Positions 19,590-27,803 of a stretch of DNA of 64,000 nt are shown piece after piece; positions within the stretch are counted from its first letter, which is position 1, and every line of letters starts with the position of its first letter. The stretch is from an uncultured Bacteroides sp. (GTDB taxonomy: Bacteria; Bacteroidota; Bacteroidia; Bacteroidales; Bacteroidaceae): the NCBI RefSeq assembly GCF_963678425.1, contig NZ_OY782855.1, positions 1,488,001 to 1,552,000 of the forward strand, in the 5' to 3' direction. The notes under the pieces are model-generated. The model searched no databases, was not told the origin of the DNA, and saw only the letters and a list, made by a program, of their open reading frames with translations. The position numbers were made by a program, and so were the translations under genes.

Positions 19590-21335
19590 ATGAAAAAGTA
19601 TTTATATATGGCATTATTTGCCACTCTATTATGCGCGTGTAACGAGGATAAATTTCTGGAAGAAAAGCCATTAGATTTCATGAGTGGCGGAAACTCATAT
19701 TCTACAAAAGCAGATTTTGATGCTTCGATTGTTGAGCTATACTATCTAACTCGTTTAGAATTTTTCTGCAATAGTGACCGAAGCATTGATTATCTTTATG
19801 GTACTGATATGATGATGGGAGGTGGAAGCCTTCAGTCCAATTTGGCGACTGATTTGGATCCAACAGGTTCGATTGCAAAAGAGCACTGGAATAAACTCTA
19901 TTTGCTCGTTTCACAGTCAAATGTTGTTTTAAGTCGCTTAGCAAATTCGAGCCTTACTGATGAGCAGAAAGTTAAATATGAAGCTAAAGCAAAATTCTTC
20001 AGAGGCTTTGCCTATCGTACTTTGGCCTATCTGTATGGTGGTGTACCTCTTGAGTTAGAAGAAGTAACTTCTCCCAAAACAAATTATGTAAGATCTACAA
20101 AAGAACAGACTTTACAGCAAGCGATTGATGATGTGAAGTTTGCAGCAGAGAATCTTGATAATATCACAGCTGTAAAAGACGGTGAAATAAGCGCACCCGC
20201 AGCTTACTTTTTATTGTCTGAATTGTACCTTGCTACGAACAAAAACCAAGAAGCTGCAGATGCAGCAACCCAAGTAATTGACAATCCAGCTTTAGCTCTG
20301 ATGAAAAATAGGTTTGGTTCACGCACTAATGAATCAGGTGACGTATATTGGGATCTATTCCAAAGGAATAACCAGAACCGTGCATCTGGTAATACTGAAG
20401 GAATTTGGGTCATTCAACTGGAAGAAGATGTACTTGGTGGTGGATCAAATACTTCATACTATTTCTGGACGAGCCCGGGTAACTATTTACTTGAAAGACA
20501 TTGTGCTCCACAGGTTCAACTGTTTAGATTTAACATGCCTGATGGAAAACAACTTATTCCGTTTAACTGGCCTATTGGTGATTATACTGGAGGTCGTGGA
20601 ATTGGTAATATGTACGCAGCTCCACATTTCTATACAGAAGTTTGGCAAAGCGATTTCAAGAACGATATCAGAAATTCTAATTACAACTTTGTAAGAAAAA
20701 TTAAGTTCAACAACCCTGACTTTATAAAAAAATATAGAGATACCTTTGGCGATAGTATTGATTTGATGGACCCTAAACTCCCTGCAGGTGTAACAATGGT
20801 TGCCGGATTAGGTAGCCAGGCAACTCTTCCGGGACGTTATCTCTGTGGTTATCAAACGAAATGTACTACTCCATATAACCACCCAGCTGCTATTGTTGCT
20901 GATGCAAACACACACGCATTAAAAGGAACTGCAGGTGGAACATTCGTAGATCAGTATATGTTCCGTTTAGCAGAAGCTTATTTATTGAGAGCAGAAGCTT
21001 ACCTGAAACTGAACAACAAAGACAAAGCCGCTGCTGATATCAACACAGTACGAAGCCGTGCACATGCTTCAGCAGTTAATGCCGCTGATGTTGATATGAA
21101 CTATATTCTTGATGAACGCTTACGTGAGTTAGGCATTGAAGAAAAAAGAAGATTAACGTTATCTCGTACAGGCGAATTCTATAATAGAGTAAAAGAATAT
21201 AATCCATTCTATAACGCTTCATACACTGCAGACAAAAAGGATTTTCAGGAAAAATACACCTTATATCCTATTCCACAGTCAGTTATTGAAGCTAATAAGG
21301 ATGCTGTTCTGGAACAAAATCCGTTGTATAAATAA
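19590..21335 (+). CDS. SusD-like outer-membrane glycan-binding lipoprotein (PUL pair 2)
   Basis: Surface lid of the SusC-2 transporter. Lipoprotein signal MKKYLYMALFATLLCAC with lipid Cys at 17. The body shows RagB/SusD helices (AKAKFFRGFAYRTLAYLYGGVPL at about 130-152, AEAYLLRAEAYLKLNNKDKA near 470-490) and the usual C-terminal INTVRSRA, LDERLRELGIEEKRR and LYPIPQSVIEAN elements. 581 residues is full length. Last gene of a two-gene transcript, closed by the terminator at 21391. No enzyme gene follows on this strand, which is unusual for a susCD pair. Confidence 0.95.
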   Translation: MKKYLYMALFATLLCACNEDKFLEEKPLDFMSGGNSYSTKADFDASIVELYYLTRLEFFCNSDRSIDYLYGTDMMMGGGSLQSNLATDLDPTGSIAKEHWNKLYLLVSQSNVVLSRLANSSLTDEQKVKYEAKAKFFRGFAYRTLAYLYGGVPLELEEVTSPKTNYVRSTKEQTLQQAIDDVKFAAENLDNITAVKDGEISAPAAYFLLSELYLATNKNQEAADAATQVIDNPALALMKNRFGSRTNESGDVYWDLFQRNNQNRASGNTEGIWVIQLEEDVLGGGSNTSYYFWTSPGNYLLERHCAPQVQLFRFNMPDGKQLIPFNWPIGDYTGGRGIGNMYAAPHFYTEVWQSDFKNDIRNSNYNFVRKIKFNNPDFIKKYRDTFGDSIDLMDPKLPAGVTMVAGLGSQATLPGRYLCGYQTKCTTPYNHPAAIVADANTHALKGTAGGTFVDQYMFRLAEAYLLRAEAYLKLNNKDKAAADINTVRSRAHASAVNAADVDMNYILDERLRELGIEEKRRLTLSRTGEFYNRVKEYNPFYNASYTADKKDFQEKYTLYPIPQSVIEANKDAVLEQNPLYK

Positions 21336-21390
21336 CATACTTGATTATCTCGGTTCTCCTATAGAGAAAACATAAGATAATCTTGATTAA

Positions 21391-21443
21391 TAAAAGCATA
21401 AGGTTGTGCCAGAAATGATACAGCCTTATGCTTTTATTTTTTC
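21391..21443 (+). terminator. rho-independent terminator after susD-2
   Basis: TAAAAGCATAAGGTTG at 21391-21406 pairs with CAGCCTTATGCTTTTA at 21421-21436 (one G-U pair), followed by TTTTTTC. The A-rich left flank makes it potentially active in both directions. Confidence 0.9.
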
Positions 21444-21475
21444 ATACAGCAATTTTATAGCATCCTGAATAACGG

Positions 21476-22060
21476 GGCTCAGTCAATATTCCTGGGGGAT
21501 AATGTTATAATCATTATTTTTGCATGTTGAAAAGGAAGAAAGACAATCCCAGTCCCATAGAATTGCTGAATTATTTGATTTTATTCGCCAATAAATAAAA
21601 ACCATTCGCCAATAAACAAAAATCATTGGAGAATAAATCTGAATGATACACCAATTTTTCAAAAAAGACGATTAAGAATATATGCCGAATAATCTCTCTG
21701 AAACTCTCAAGTGATGTTGAAGAATAAGTCTTGATGTTTTTTAAAAGTGTCAAGACGTTTAAAGCCTGCCAGCAAGTAGTTTCAGACCATTTATACCTTC
21801 ATTTGCAAAGACAATGAATGATCAGTTTATAAAAGCAAACCCACAAAATAATTGCAACAATAATTGGTTTAAAACTATTAATAAAAAAGAGTTTTAGAGT
21901 GATTTTAATCGTAAATACAATGGACAACAGGCACCAAAATGCAAAAAACACTGCCAAAAAAGAGGCAACTTATAACTGAATCATTTGTCCAGGTATTTTA
22001 TTTTCAAGGGGTAACTATTTAATAATCAGTGTCTGCCAGTTAAAAATCGTGGGGTTATAA
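21476..22060 (-). repeat. repeat element copy A (inverted partner of 41024-41591)
   Basis: Read on the minus strand from 22060, this 585 bp segment aligns with the plus strand of 41024-41591 from TTATAACCCCACGATTT to the closing CTGAGCC. The first ~120 bp after ACTGGCAGACACTG are almost identical; the rest shows scattered changes and small gaps. It contains CCAAT/ATTGG units at 21588, 21609, 21630 (degenerate) and 21651, all on a 21 bp step, and a -7-like TATTTTTGC at 21515-21523. A 60-codon frame (21571-21753) is shared with copy B only in its last part. Looks like a non-coding, MITE-like element of unknown mobility. Confidence 0.8.
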
Positions 22061-22064
22061 AGCC

Positions 22065-23194
22065 GAATTCAAGTTATAAACGCAACTCTCTCCTATGTTT
22101 TTTTAATGTATTAATAAACTCCATTGGGGTATAATATCCCAACCTTTTTCTCGGTCTTGAATTAATTAAATTTTCTACTATTTCTACCTGTTTTTCAGTT
22201 ACTTCACTAAAGTCTGTCCCCTTAGGAAAGTATTGCCTGACTAATCCATTTATATTTTCATTTGCTCCTCTTTCCCAAGAATGATAGGGTTTGGCAAAAT
22301 AGAAATTAATTCTCAATTTTGTTTCTATTTTTTTATGAAAAGCAAACTCAAACCCATTATCCGAGGTTATAGTGAAGATTTTCCCTTTAAATGATGTTAA
22401 ACATTTAATAGCCGTATCTGCCATTGATTTTGGATCACGCCCCTTAAGTTTGCGTATCCATAAGCGTCCGGTAAGCCTATCATTAATGGTCATTAGTGCA
22501 CTCTTTTTATTCTTTCCAATTATAGAATCTATTTCAAAATCACCAAACCTTTTGCGTTCCTCTACAATGGCAGGTCTTTGATCAATAGTTCTGCGATTTT
22601 TAAGTATCCCTCTACTATTATATTCAGAGCCGCGTTTTTTGTTTTTTCGCCCTCTTCGGCGCAAATATTTATAAAGGCGTCCTTTCTGACGTTTATCTTT
22701 CCAGATCCATTGATAAAGTATTTCATGAGAAACCATGGGAATCGACTGTAATTTGCACCGACCTGATATCTGTTCCGGACTATAATTAAATTCTATTAGC
22801 AGATCCTTTGCAAGAGCCTTCATTTCTTGGGTAAAGACTACTTTCCCAGGGCGACATTTCTTTCTTAAGTCAGCTTTCTTTTGAGCTTCACGGGGCATGT
22901 ACTGATGCCAGGAGCCATAAGAATTACGAATGATTTCACGGCCTATGGTACTTTTATGAACCTTTACAAGAGAGGCTATCTCACTTTTACTTTTTCCACT
23001 GTGAAGATATGCAGAAATTTCATATCTTTGTTCTTGGGTTAAATGTTTCATCTTGTAACTGATTTTGTAGGAGATTGAGGGAACAAGATAATTATTTTAT
23101 CCCATCAGAGAAAGGGGGGAAGAAAAACATTTTCCCCTTCTCTGAAAAAATATTCAATCTAAAATTCCATCAGTTGCATTTAACACTTGAATTT
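22065..23194 (-). mobile_element. IS30-family insertion sequence
   Basis: Bounded by imperfect 23 bp terminal inverted repeats: 22065-22087 and 23172-23194 agree in 19 of 23 positions when one is reversed (AGTTGC-TTTA and CTTGAATT are common). It holds a single intact transposase gene, whose stop codon lies inside the left repeat. The left repeat starts only 4 bp from the edge of repeat copy A. The 2-3 bp target duplication typical of the family cannot be proved by eye. Confidence 0.8.
22074..23051 (-). CDS. IS30-family transposase
   Basis: 325-residue DDE transposase that moves the element around it. An N-terminal helix-turn-helix reads LTQEQRYEISAYLHSGKSKS and KVHKSTIGREI. The catalytic core has the first Asp in FGDFEIDSIIG (about 170), the second Asp in TITSDNGFEF (about 230) and the Glu in YHSWERGANENINGLVRQYF (about 260). 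The frame is complete, without stops or shifts, so it may be active. The start at MKHLTQEQRY matches the family N-terminus. It lies between susCD-2 and the debranching enzyme genes and probably has no role in glycan use. Confidence 0.96.
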   Translation of the reverse strand: MKHLTQEQRYEISAYLHSGKSKSEIASLVKVHKSTIGREIIRNSYGSWHQYMPREAQKKADLRKKCRPGKVVFTQEMKALAKDLLIEFNYSPEQISGRCKLQSIPMVSHEILYQWIWKDKRQKGRLYKYLRRRGRKNKKRGSEYNSRGILKNRRTIDQRPAIVEERKRFGDFEIDSIIGKNKKSALMTINDRLTGRLWIRKLKGRDPKSMADTAIKCLTSFKGKIFTITSDNGFEFAFHKKIETKLRINFYFAKPYHSWERGANENINGLVRQYFPKGTDFSEVTEKQVEIVENLINSRPRKRLGYYTPMEFINTLKKHRRELRL

Positions 23195-23403
23195 AGGAAA
23201 TATAAGTATAAAATATACATCCAGCGTCCTTAATTATTTAAAAAGAATCAGCTTTATTCAGGCCGGTTTTGCAATTTCCTTGTTAGCTGCTTACAACAGC
23301 AAGAGACGGATATGATATTTTTCTTATTTGGAATTACAAAAATAGATGCATAAAAAAGGAAAGAGGAGATTAGCAATGACTTCTTTGTGTATTTATTACA
23401 AAG
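23195..23403. other. spacer between the IS and the last GH43 gene
   Basis: 209 bp with no coding content seen. It is downstream of the GH43 gene that ends at 23404; no strong terminator hairpin was found. Confidence 0.4.
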
Positions 23404-24522
23404 TCAATATTCAACACTCTGTTCGGTCCAGGTTGGCCCTTTAATGTAGAACATTCCATTTTTATAATATACAGGTTCAATTCCCATTTGAGGTAACTTC
23501 TCCCAATCCTGAAGATCCTTACAGTAAGGATAAGGCTGTTTTTCATCCATCATGAAATGACAAGATAACCACAATTTCCCATCCGGCCCTTCAAATAAGC
23601 TATTATGTCCTGTTTCACAATATGGATCTTCTGTATCCTGAAATTTCAGATGAGCATATCCCCCATCAATAGCTAATTCCGGGCGATATCCTTTTTTTCG
23701 GGTACCAAAAATTGGTTCAGGTGATGCCAAAGTCCAGGGGCCAAGCGGAGATTTAGACTTCAATAATCCAACTTCATATCCGCGAGTCCAAGTAGAGAAA
23801 AACATAAAGTAAGTTCCATCTCTTTTGATAACAAACGGTCCTTCAATACCACCAATCATCCATTCAGGATAACCAGGCTGTTTCTTATCCAGAAATTTGT
23901 GAACATCTCCGATAATTCGTCCCTTCGCCAAGTCTATTTTTGCTTGAAAAAGTCCGTTGCCACTACAATAGAGATATGTCTGTCCATCCTCATCTTCAAA
24001 CAATGTTGCATCATTATTATATTGAGAAGTAAGAGGTCCGTTGACTAATTTATATGGCCCAGTCACCTGATCGGATACAAATAACCAAATACTATGCGTA
24101 TTCATTCCTTTTGGATCCTCTTTGGTTACTTTTCCACTATTAACAGTAAGCCAATATTTATTCTTAATAAAATGAATTTCCGGGGCCCAGAACCTTCCGT
24201 TATAAGGACAATCAGCAGATAGTTTGTTGGCATCAATAATCCATGAATGCTGCCGCCAATGGATTAAATCATCTGATACCAATAGACGAACACCTGGATT
24301 GGGGCCTGTCCATACAGGATTGGAAGTACCTGTGCAGTACCACTGCTTACCAACCTTGATAATACAATGATCACGCATAGAGACAGCAGTATCTCTTGTT
24401 ATAGGATTAGTGTAATGAAACACATGAGAAGATATTCCGGCCGTTGAATTATTATTTACCTGTGCTAGACAGATAAACGAAAGCAAAATTTGCCCTAAAA
24501 AGAGAACTATTTTTTTCTTCAT
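23404..24522 (-). CDS. secreted GH43-family glycosidase (single domain)
   Basis: Probable arabinan- or arabinoxylan-active enzyme. Signal peptide 1-20 (FICLAQ). The propeller shows the three acidic catalytic positions: D51 in SMRDHCIIKVG, an Asp in NNDATLFEDEDG and the Glu in GGIEGPFVIKRDG. 372 residues, one catalytic domain and no binding module. Last gene of the minus-strand train, 9 bp after the stop of the next GH43. GH43 is polyspecific (arabinofuranosidase, xylosidase, arabinanase, galactosidase), and I cannot assign the subfamily by eye. Confidence 0.87.
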   Translation of the reverse strand: MKKKIVLFLGQILLSFICLAQVNNNSTAGISSHVFHYTNPITRDTAVSMRDHCIIKVGKQWYCTGTSNPVWTGPNPGVRLLVSDDLIHWRQHSWIIDANKLSADCPYNGRFWAPEIHFIKNKYWLTVNSGKVTKEDPKGMNTHSIWLFVSDQVTGPYKLVNGPLTSQYNNDATLFEDEDGQTYLYCSGNGLFQAKIDLAKGRIIGDVHKFLDKKQPGYPEWMIGGIEGPFVIKRDGTYFMFFSTWTRGYEVGLLKSKSPLGPWTLASPEPIFGTRKKGYRPELAIDGGYAHLKFQDTEDPYCETGHNSLFEGPDGKLWLSCHFMMDEKQPYPYCKDLQDWEKLPQMGIEPVYYKNGMFYIKGPTWTEQSVEY

Positions 24523-24531
24523 TGTTGTTTG

Positions 24532-25872
24532 TTATTCAAATTTAATCCAATCAACTTCAACCACGTTATTATTGACTGAAGATAGGAACAAATTCTGAGC
24601 GCCTTGTTTTAAACCAGAAATTAAAACTTTAGTTTCTTTCCATTCTTCACTTTTTGGAATATTAATCTTTGCCAATATTGGACCATTAACACTATTCAAC
24701 TTCAATTGTAGTATTCCTCCTTTCTGAGAAATAGCTTTTATAATAACTGATTTGAATTTTTTCTTTCCAAAATCAACCTTGTTATATTGTACCCATGCAT
24801 TTTTCTCATTGAAAACCGTTTTCCAACCAGCAAATGTATTCAGAGTATCGACAAATGATATAGAAGCTCCTTTATCACTTATTCGACTATAACGATCTAT
24901 CTGTATTTGCTTCGAAGCATCGGTCAAACCAACCCCACGGAAGGTAGGTGTAACTTTTCGGATTGTACCATCAGCATTAAAAAACAAGCTATCAATGCGT
25001 ACCGACCTGTTTTTATCATTTTTGGGTGAAAGGTCATTACTGTGATAGAACAGATACCACTGCTTCTTAAAATTGATAATCGAATGATGATTAGTCCAGC
25101 ATCCAACAGGCGATTCGTCCATTATAACACCAGTCATTTTAAAAGGTCCCATCGGACTAGGTCCCATAGCATACTCAAGTCGTTCTATTTTATTTTCAAC
25201 ATGCGGGAAAGTCAAATAATACACTCCTTTACGTTCAAATAAAAAAGGGCCTTCTTTTAATCCTTTTTCCGGCAAATTAGCAATAATCTGTGTTTCTGAA
25301 GCTAGTTCCACCATATTGCTTTTCAATTTGGCTACCATAAAGTTGCCAGCCGACCAATATAAATAAGCTTGTCCATCTTTATCAATAAATACGTTGGGAT
25401 CAATACCACTAACCTTATCAATTGATTTTGGCTGTGGAATAAACGGGCCAAAGGGATTATCAGCTACAGCTACTCCAACAGAAAAGCCCTTTGAGTCTTT
25501 TGGAGGAGCTGGAAAATAAAAGTAATATTCCCCATTTTTATTGATACAGTCCGGAGCCCACATACTAAATGCTGTTGAGTCAGCCCATTGTACTTTATTC
25601 TGGCTCAAAATAACTCCATGATCTACCCAATCAGTGAGATTTGAAGATGAGAAAACATGATAATCTTCCATACAAAACCAGTTTGGACGGCCTTGCCCTT
25701 CTTTACCTAAAATATCATGCGATGGATATAGATAGACTTTATCACCAAAAACTCTGGCTGTTGGATCGGCAGAGAACTGGTTTCTAATAATTGGATTCTG
25801 TGCAGCGACATCTGCAAATTCAAACAATATAATGATCAATTGAATCAATATCGCTAATTTATTATTCTTCAT
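24532..25872 (-). CDS. secreted GH43-family glycosidase with C-terminal CBM6-like domain
   Basis: I start at 25872 (MKNNKLAILIQLIIILFEF), a good signal peptide; the longer frame to 25911 adds 13 residues that spoil it. GH43 propeller about 25-315: base D36 in FSADPTARVFGDKVYLYPSH, Asp in SGIDPNVFIDKDG, Glu in GLKEGPFLFERKG. The C-terminal part (about 325-446) has beta-sandwich spacing like CBM6, ending NNNVVEVDWIKFE. Likely an arabinofuranosidase or xylosidase. A 209 bp gap separates it from the GH43 gene upstream, so a separate promoter is possible; no convincing operator was found there. Confidence 0.88.
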   Translation of the reverse strand: MKNNKLAILIQLIIILFEFADVAAQNPIIRNQFSADPTARVFGDKVYLYPSHDILGKEGQGRPNWFCMEDYHVFSSSNLTDWVDHGVILSQNKVQWADSTAFSMWAPDCINKNGEYYFYFPAPPKDSKGFSVGVAVADNPFGPFIPQPKSIDKVSGIDPNVFIDKDGQAYLYWSAGNFMVAKLKSNMVELASETQIIANLPEKGLKEGPFLFERKGVYYLTFPHVENKIERLEYAMGPSPMGPFKMTGVIMDESPVGCWTNHHSIINFKKQWYLFYHSNDLSPKNDKNRSVRIDSLFFNADGTIRKVTPTFRGVGLTDASKQIQIDRYSRISDKGASISFVDTLNTFAGWKTVFNEKNAWVQYNKVDFGKKKFKSVIIKAISQKGGILQLKLNSVNGPILAKINIPKSEEWKETKVLISGLKQGAQNLFLSSVNNNVVEVDWIKFE

Positions 25873-26081
25873 AAATATTTTTTTTAAAAGGTTATCGGTT
25901 AAGTATAACAATTATATGTATAGCTTATTTAGACTGAGAAAATCTATATAACATTATAAAATGCACAACACATATATCTAGTTTAAAAATCATAGACTAT
26001 ACACAAATCGTCTCTTTATTATATGACAAGAACATTATAAGACTTACTTATCCTATAATGTTCTGTCACATTTTAAGTATA

Positions 26082-27656
26082 TTATTTCATTTCAGAAATA
26101 GTATCTGAAATATGGAAATAGTCAAAATCTGCATATCCACCAATATTTTTAGTGGCATAATTAAACAGTCCAAAGCGATATCCAATAAATTGAGGAATGG
26201 TATATGCCATTTTTAATGGTTCACCAATGAAGTTCCATGCCTTGCCATCATAACTATAAAAGAATTTAGCGATATCTGCACGGTCTTTGAAGTTGCATTC
26301 TGCTTTGAAGTAAACAATATTACGAGAAAGCGGAACACTTTGTATTTCAACAGGCTTTCCTGTTCCGGCACTTATCATTACTATAGACTTGGTTCCTTTA
26401 TTAACTCTAACCCCTAGCTGACCGAAATTCTTCTGTAACAAGCATAACCCAGCAAAATCTCCATCCTTCATGTGTGATGCATCGATTGATGTTGAGCCAG
26501 TACATACAGGTCCAATGGTACGTTGAGTCAAGGTATTTCTAGCCATCAGCAGAGTTGAATCTATTCTGCCAGTTGTAAGACGCAAATAACCTTTCCTTTG
26601 ACTAACCGACCATAATTTATTGTCCGGATTATGGTTCCATTGCCAAACCAATGGTAAAGCAGCAGTTCCCGGCTTACGTGTAAATTCGTCAGAAGCAACA
26701 ATGCTGGGAATCAAACCTTTGCTAACAGGCAAATCAAGTGTTTCAGGAACTTTTCCATTCACGCCAATTACAGGCCATCCATTTTCCCATTTAACCGGAA
26801 CCAAATAAGGAATACGCCCTACTGCTCCAAAATCACGGAATAAATAAGCATACCATTTACCATCAGGAGTGTCAATAAGTCCTCCCTGGGCTACGCCCTT
26901 ATCCTGAAACCCAACTTTACCTTCATACGGGCCGGTGATTTTATCAGCTCTGTGAATATTTACAGTACGCATACCACCGGCTGGCCAGGTTATATTGAAA
27001 ATATAATACTTTCCATTCACTTTAAAAAGCTGAGAACCTTCTGCTCCAAGCCCCCCGTTACCAGACGGAGCACTGGCATTTTCTATAAGCACGCGATCTG
27101 TTTCGGGCTTAATTCCAGAAAGGCCATTTTTAAGTTCAACCAGGTGTAATTTACCATTACCATAAACCAAATAAATGCGACCATCTTCCTCGAAAAATAA
27201 AGAATGATCATGCAATGACGGAGCAAAAGAATGTTTTACCCAAGGACCTTTCTCTATACTTTTTGTTGTATAAATATATGTTTTCCCAGTTGTTTGAGCA
27301 AAGGTTGTAACATAGTAAGTTCCTTTATTATAGCGAAGACTACTTGCCCATGACCCTCTGCCATAAGTACTTTGACCATTATTAAGATTTAGTGCATCAA
27401 CATCGTCTAAAGTATTATAGGCATAATTCACTAATTTCCAGTTTACCAAATCTTTAGACTTCATAATTGGAACACCCGGACTCATGTGCATGGTAGTGCT
27501 ACTCATATAATAAGTCTCTCCAACCCGAAGCATAGACATATCAGGAACATCTGAAAAAATAATCGGGTTCTGAGCTTTCTTCACCTGTGCTGACAAATTC
27601 ATAAAATGCCCAGAGACCAGAATTGCCACAACGCATAAAATATTTCTTTTTCTCAT
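26082..27656 (-). CDS. secreted GH43-family glycosidase with ConA-like C-terminal domain
   Basis: Beta-xylosidase / alpha-L-arabinofuranosidase type. Signal peptide 1-23 (NLSAQ). The catalytic propeller covers about 28-320, with D39 in SDVPDMSML, an Asp in LHDHSLFFEEDG and the Glu in GGLGAEGSQLFKVNG. A C-terminal beta-sandwich (about 325-524) of the kind found in GH43 xylosidases closes it (DGDFAGLCLLQKNFGQLGV, and GGYADFDYFHI near the end). Full-length at 524 residues. Transcribed after the GH51 gene at 27804, with a GH43 relic in between. Confidence 0.9.
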   Translation of the reverse strand: MRKRNILCVVAILVSGHFMNLSAQVKKAQNPIIFSDVPDMSMLRVGETYYMSSTTMHMSPGVPIMKSKDLVNWKLVNYAYNTLDDVDALNLNNGQSTYGRGSWASSLRYNKGTYYVTTFAQTTGKTYIYTTKSIEKGPWVKHSFAPSLHDHSLFFEEDGRIYLVYGNGKLHLVELKNGLSGIKPETDRVLIENASAPSGNGGLGAEGSQLFKVNGKYYIFNITWPAGGMRTVNIHRADKITGPYEGKVGFQDKGVAQGGLIDTPDGKWYAYLFRDFGAVGRIPYLVPVKWENGWPVIGVNGKVPETLDLPVSKGLIPSIVASDEFTRKPGTAALPLVWQWNHNPDNKLWSVSQRKGYLRLTTGRIDSTLLMARNTLTQRTIGPVCTGSTSIDASHMKDGDFAGLCLLQKNFGQLGVRVNKGTKSIVMISAGTGKPVEIQSVPLSRNIVYFKAECNFKDRADIAKFFYSYDGKAWNFIGEPLKMAYTIPQFIGYRFGLFNYATKNIGGYADFDYFHISDTISEMK

Positions 27657-27691
27657 AATATTAAGTAATTTTACTCAAATAAATATATAAC

Positions 27692-27803
27692 TTACTTTCT
27701 AACAAGATTTATTCCTCTAGTTGTCTGTACCACTTTTTTAATTGTACCATCGGGATTATAGTACATATAATCAACACAGATTGAACGACGATAACCAAAG
27801 TTT
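27692..27803 (-). pseudogene. relic of a GH43 gene (end of the catalytic domain only)
   Basis: On the minus strand the frame ending with TAA at 27692 reads NFGYRRSICVDYMYYNPDG, then TIKKVVQTTRGINLVRK and stop. This matches the last blade of GH43 enzymes; the gene at 24532 has RSVRIDSLFFNADGTIRKV in the same place. Only about 37 codons remain, with no start and no upstream domain: they begin at the GH51 stop codon, in the +1 frame relative to GH51. It is best read as the scar of a deletion that removed most of a fourth GH43 gene in the train. Confidence 0.75.

Noticed and set aside
21571..21753. Protein gene in repeat copy A
   Set aside because: It needs a TTG start, lacks the first half that is open in copy B, and lies in a repeat element.
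25933..26005. A fifth AGATA-type operator upstream of the GH43 gene at 24532 (TATCTAGTTT, then AGACTATACAC)
   Set aside because: It resembles the others only if gaps are allowed, and there is no CAAA at the expected place (25933).
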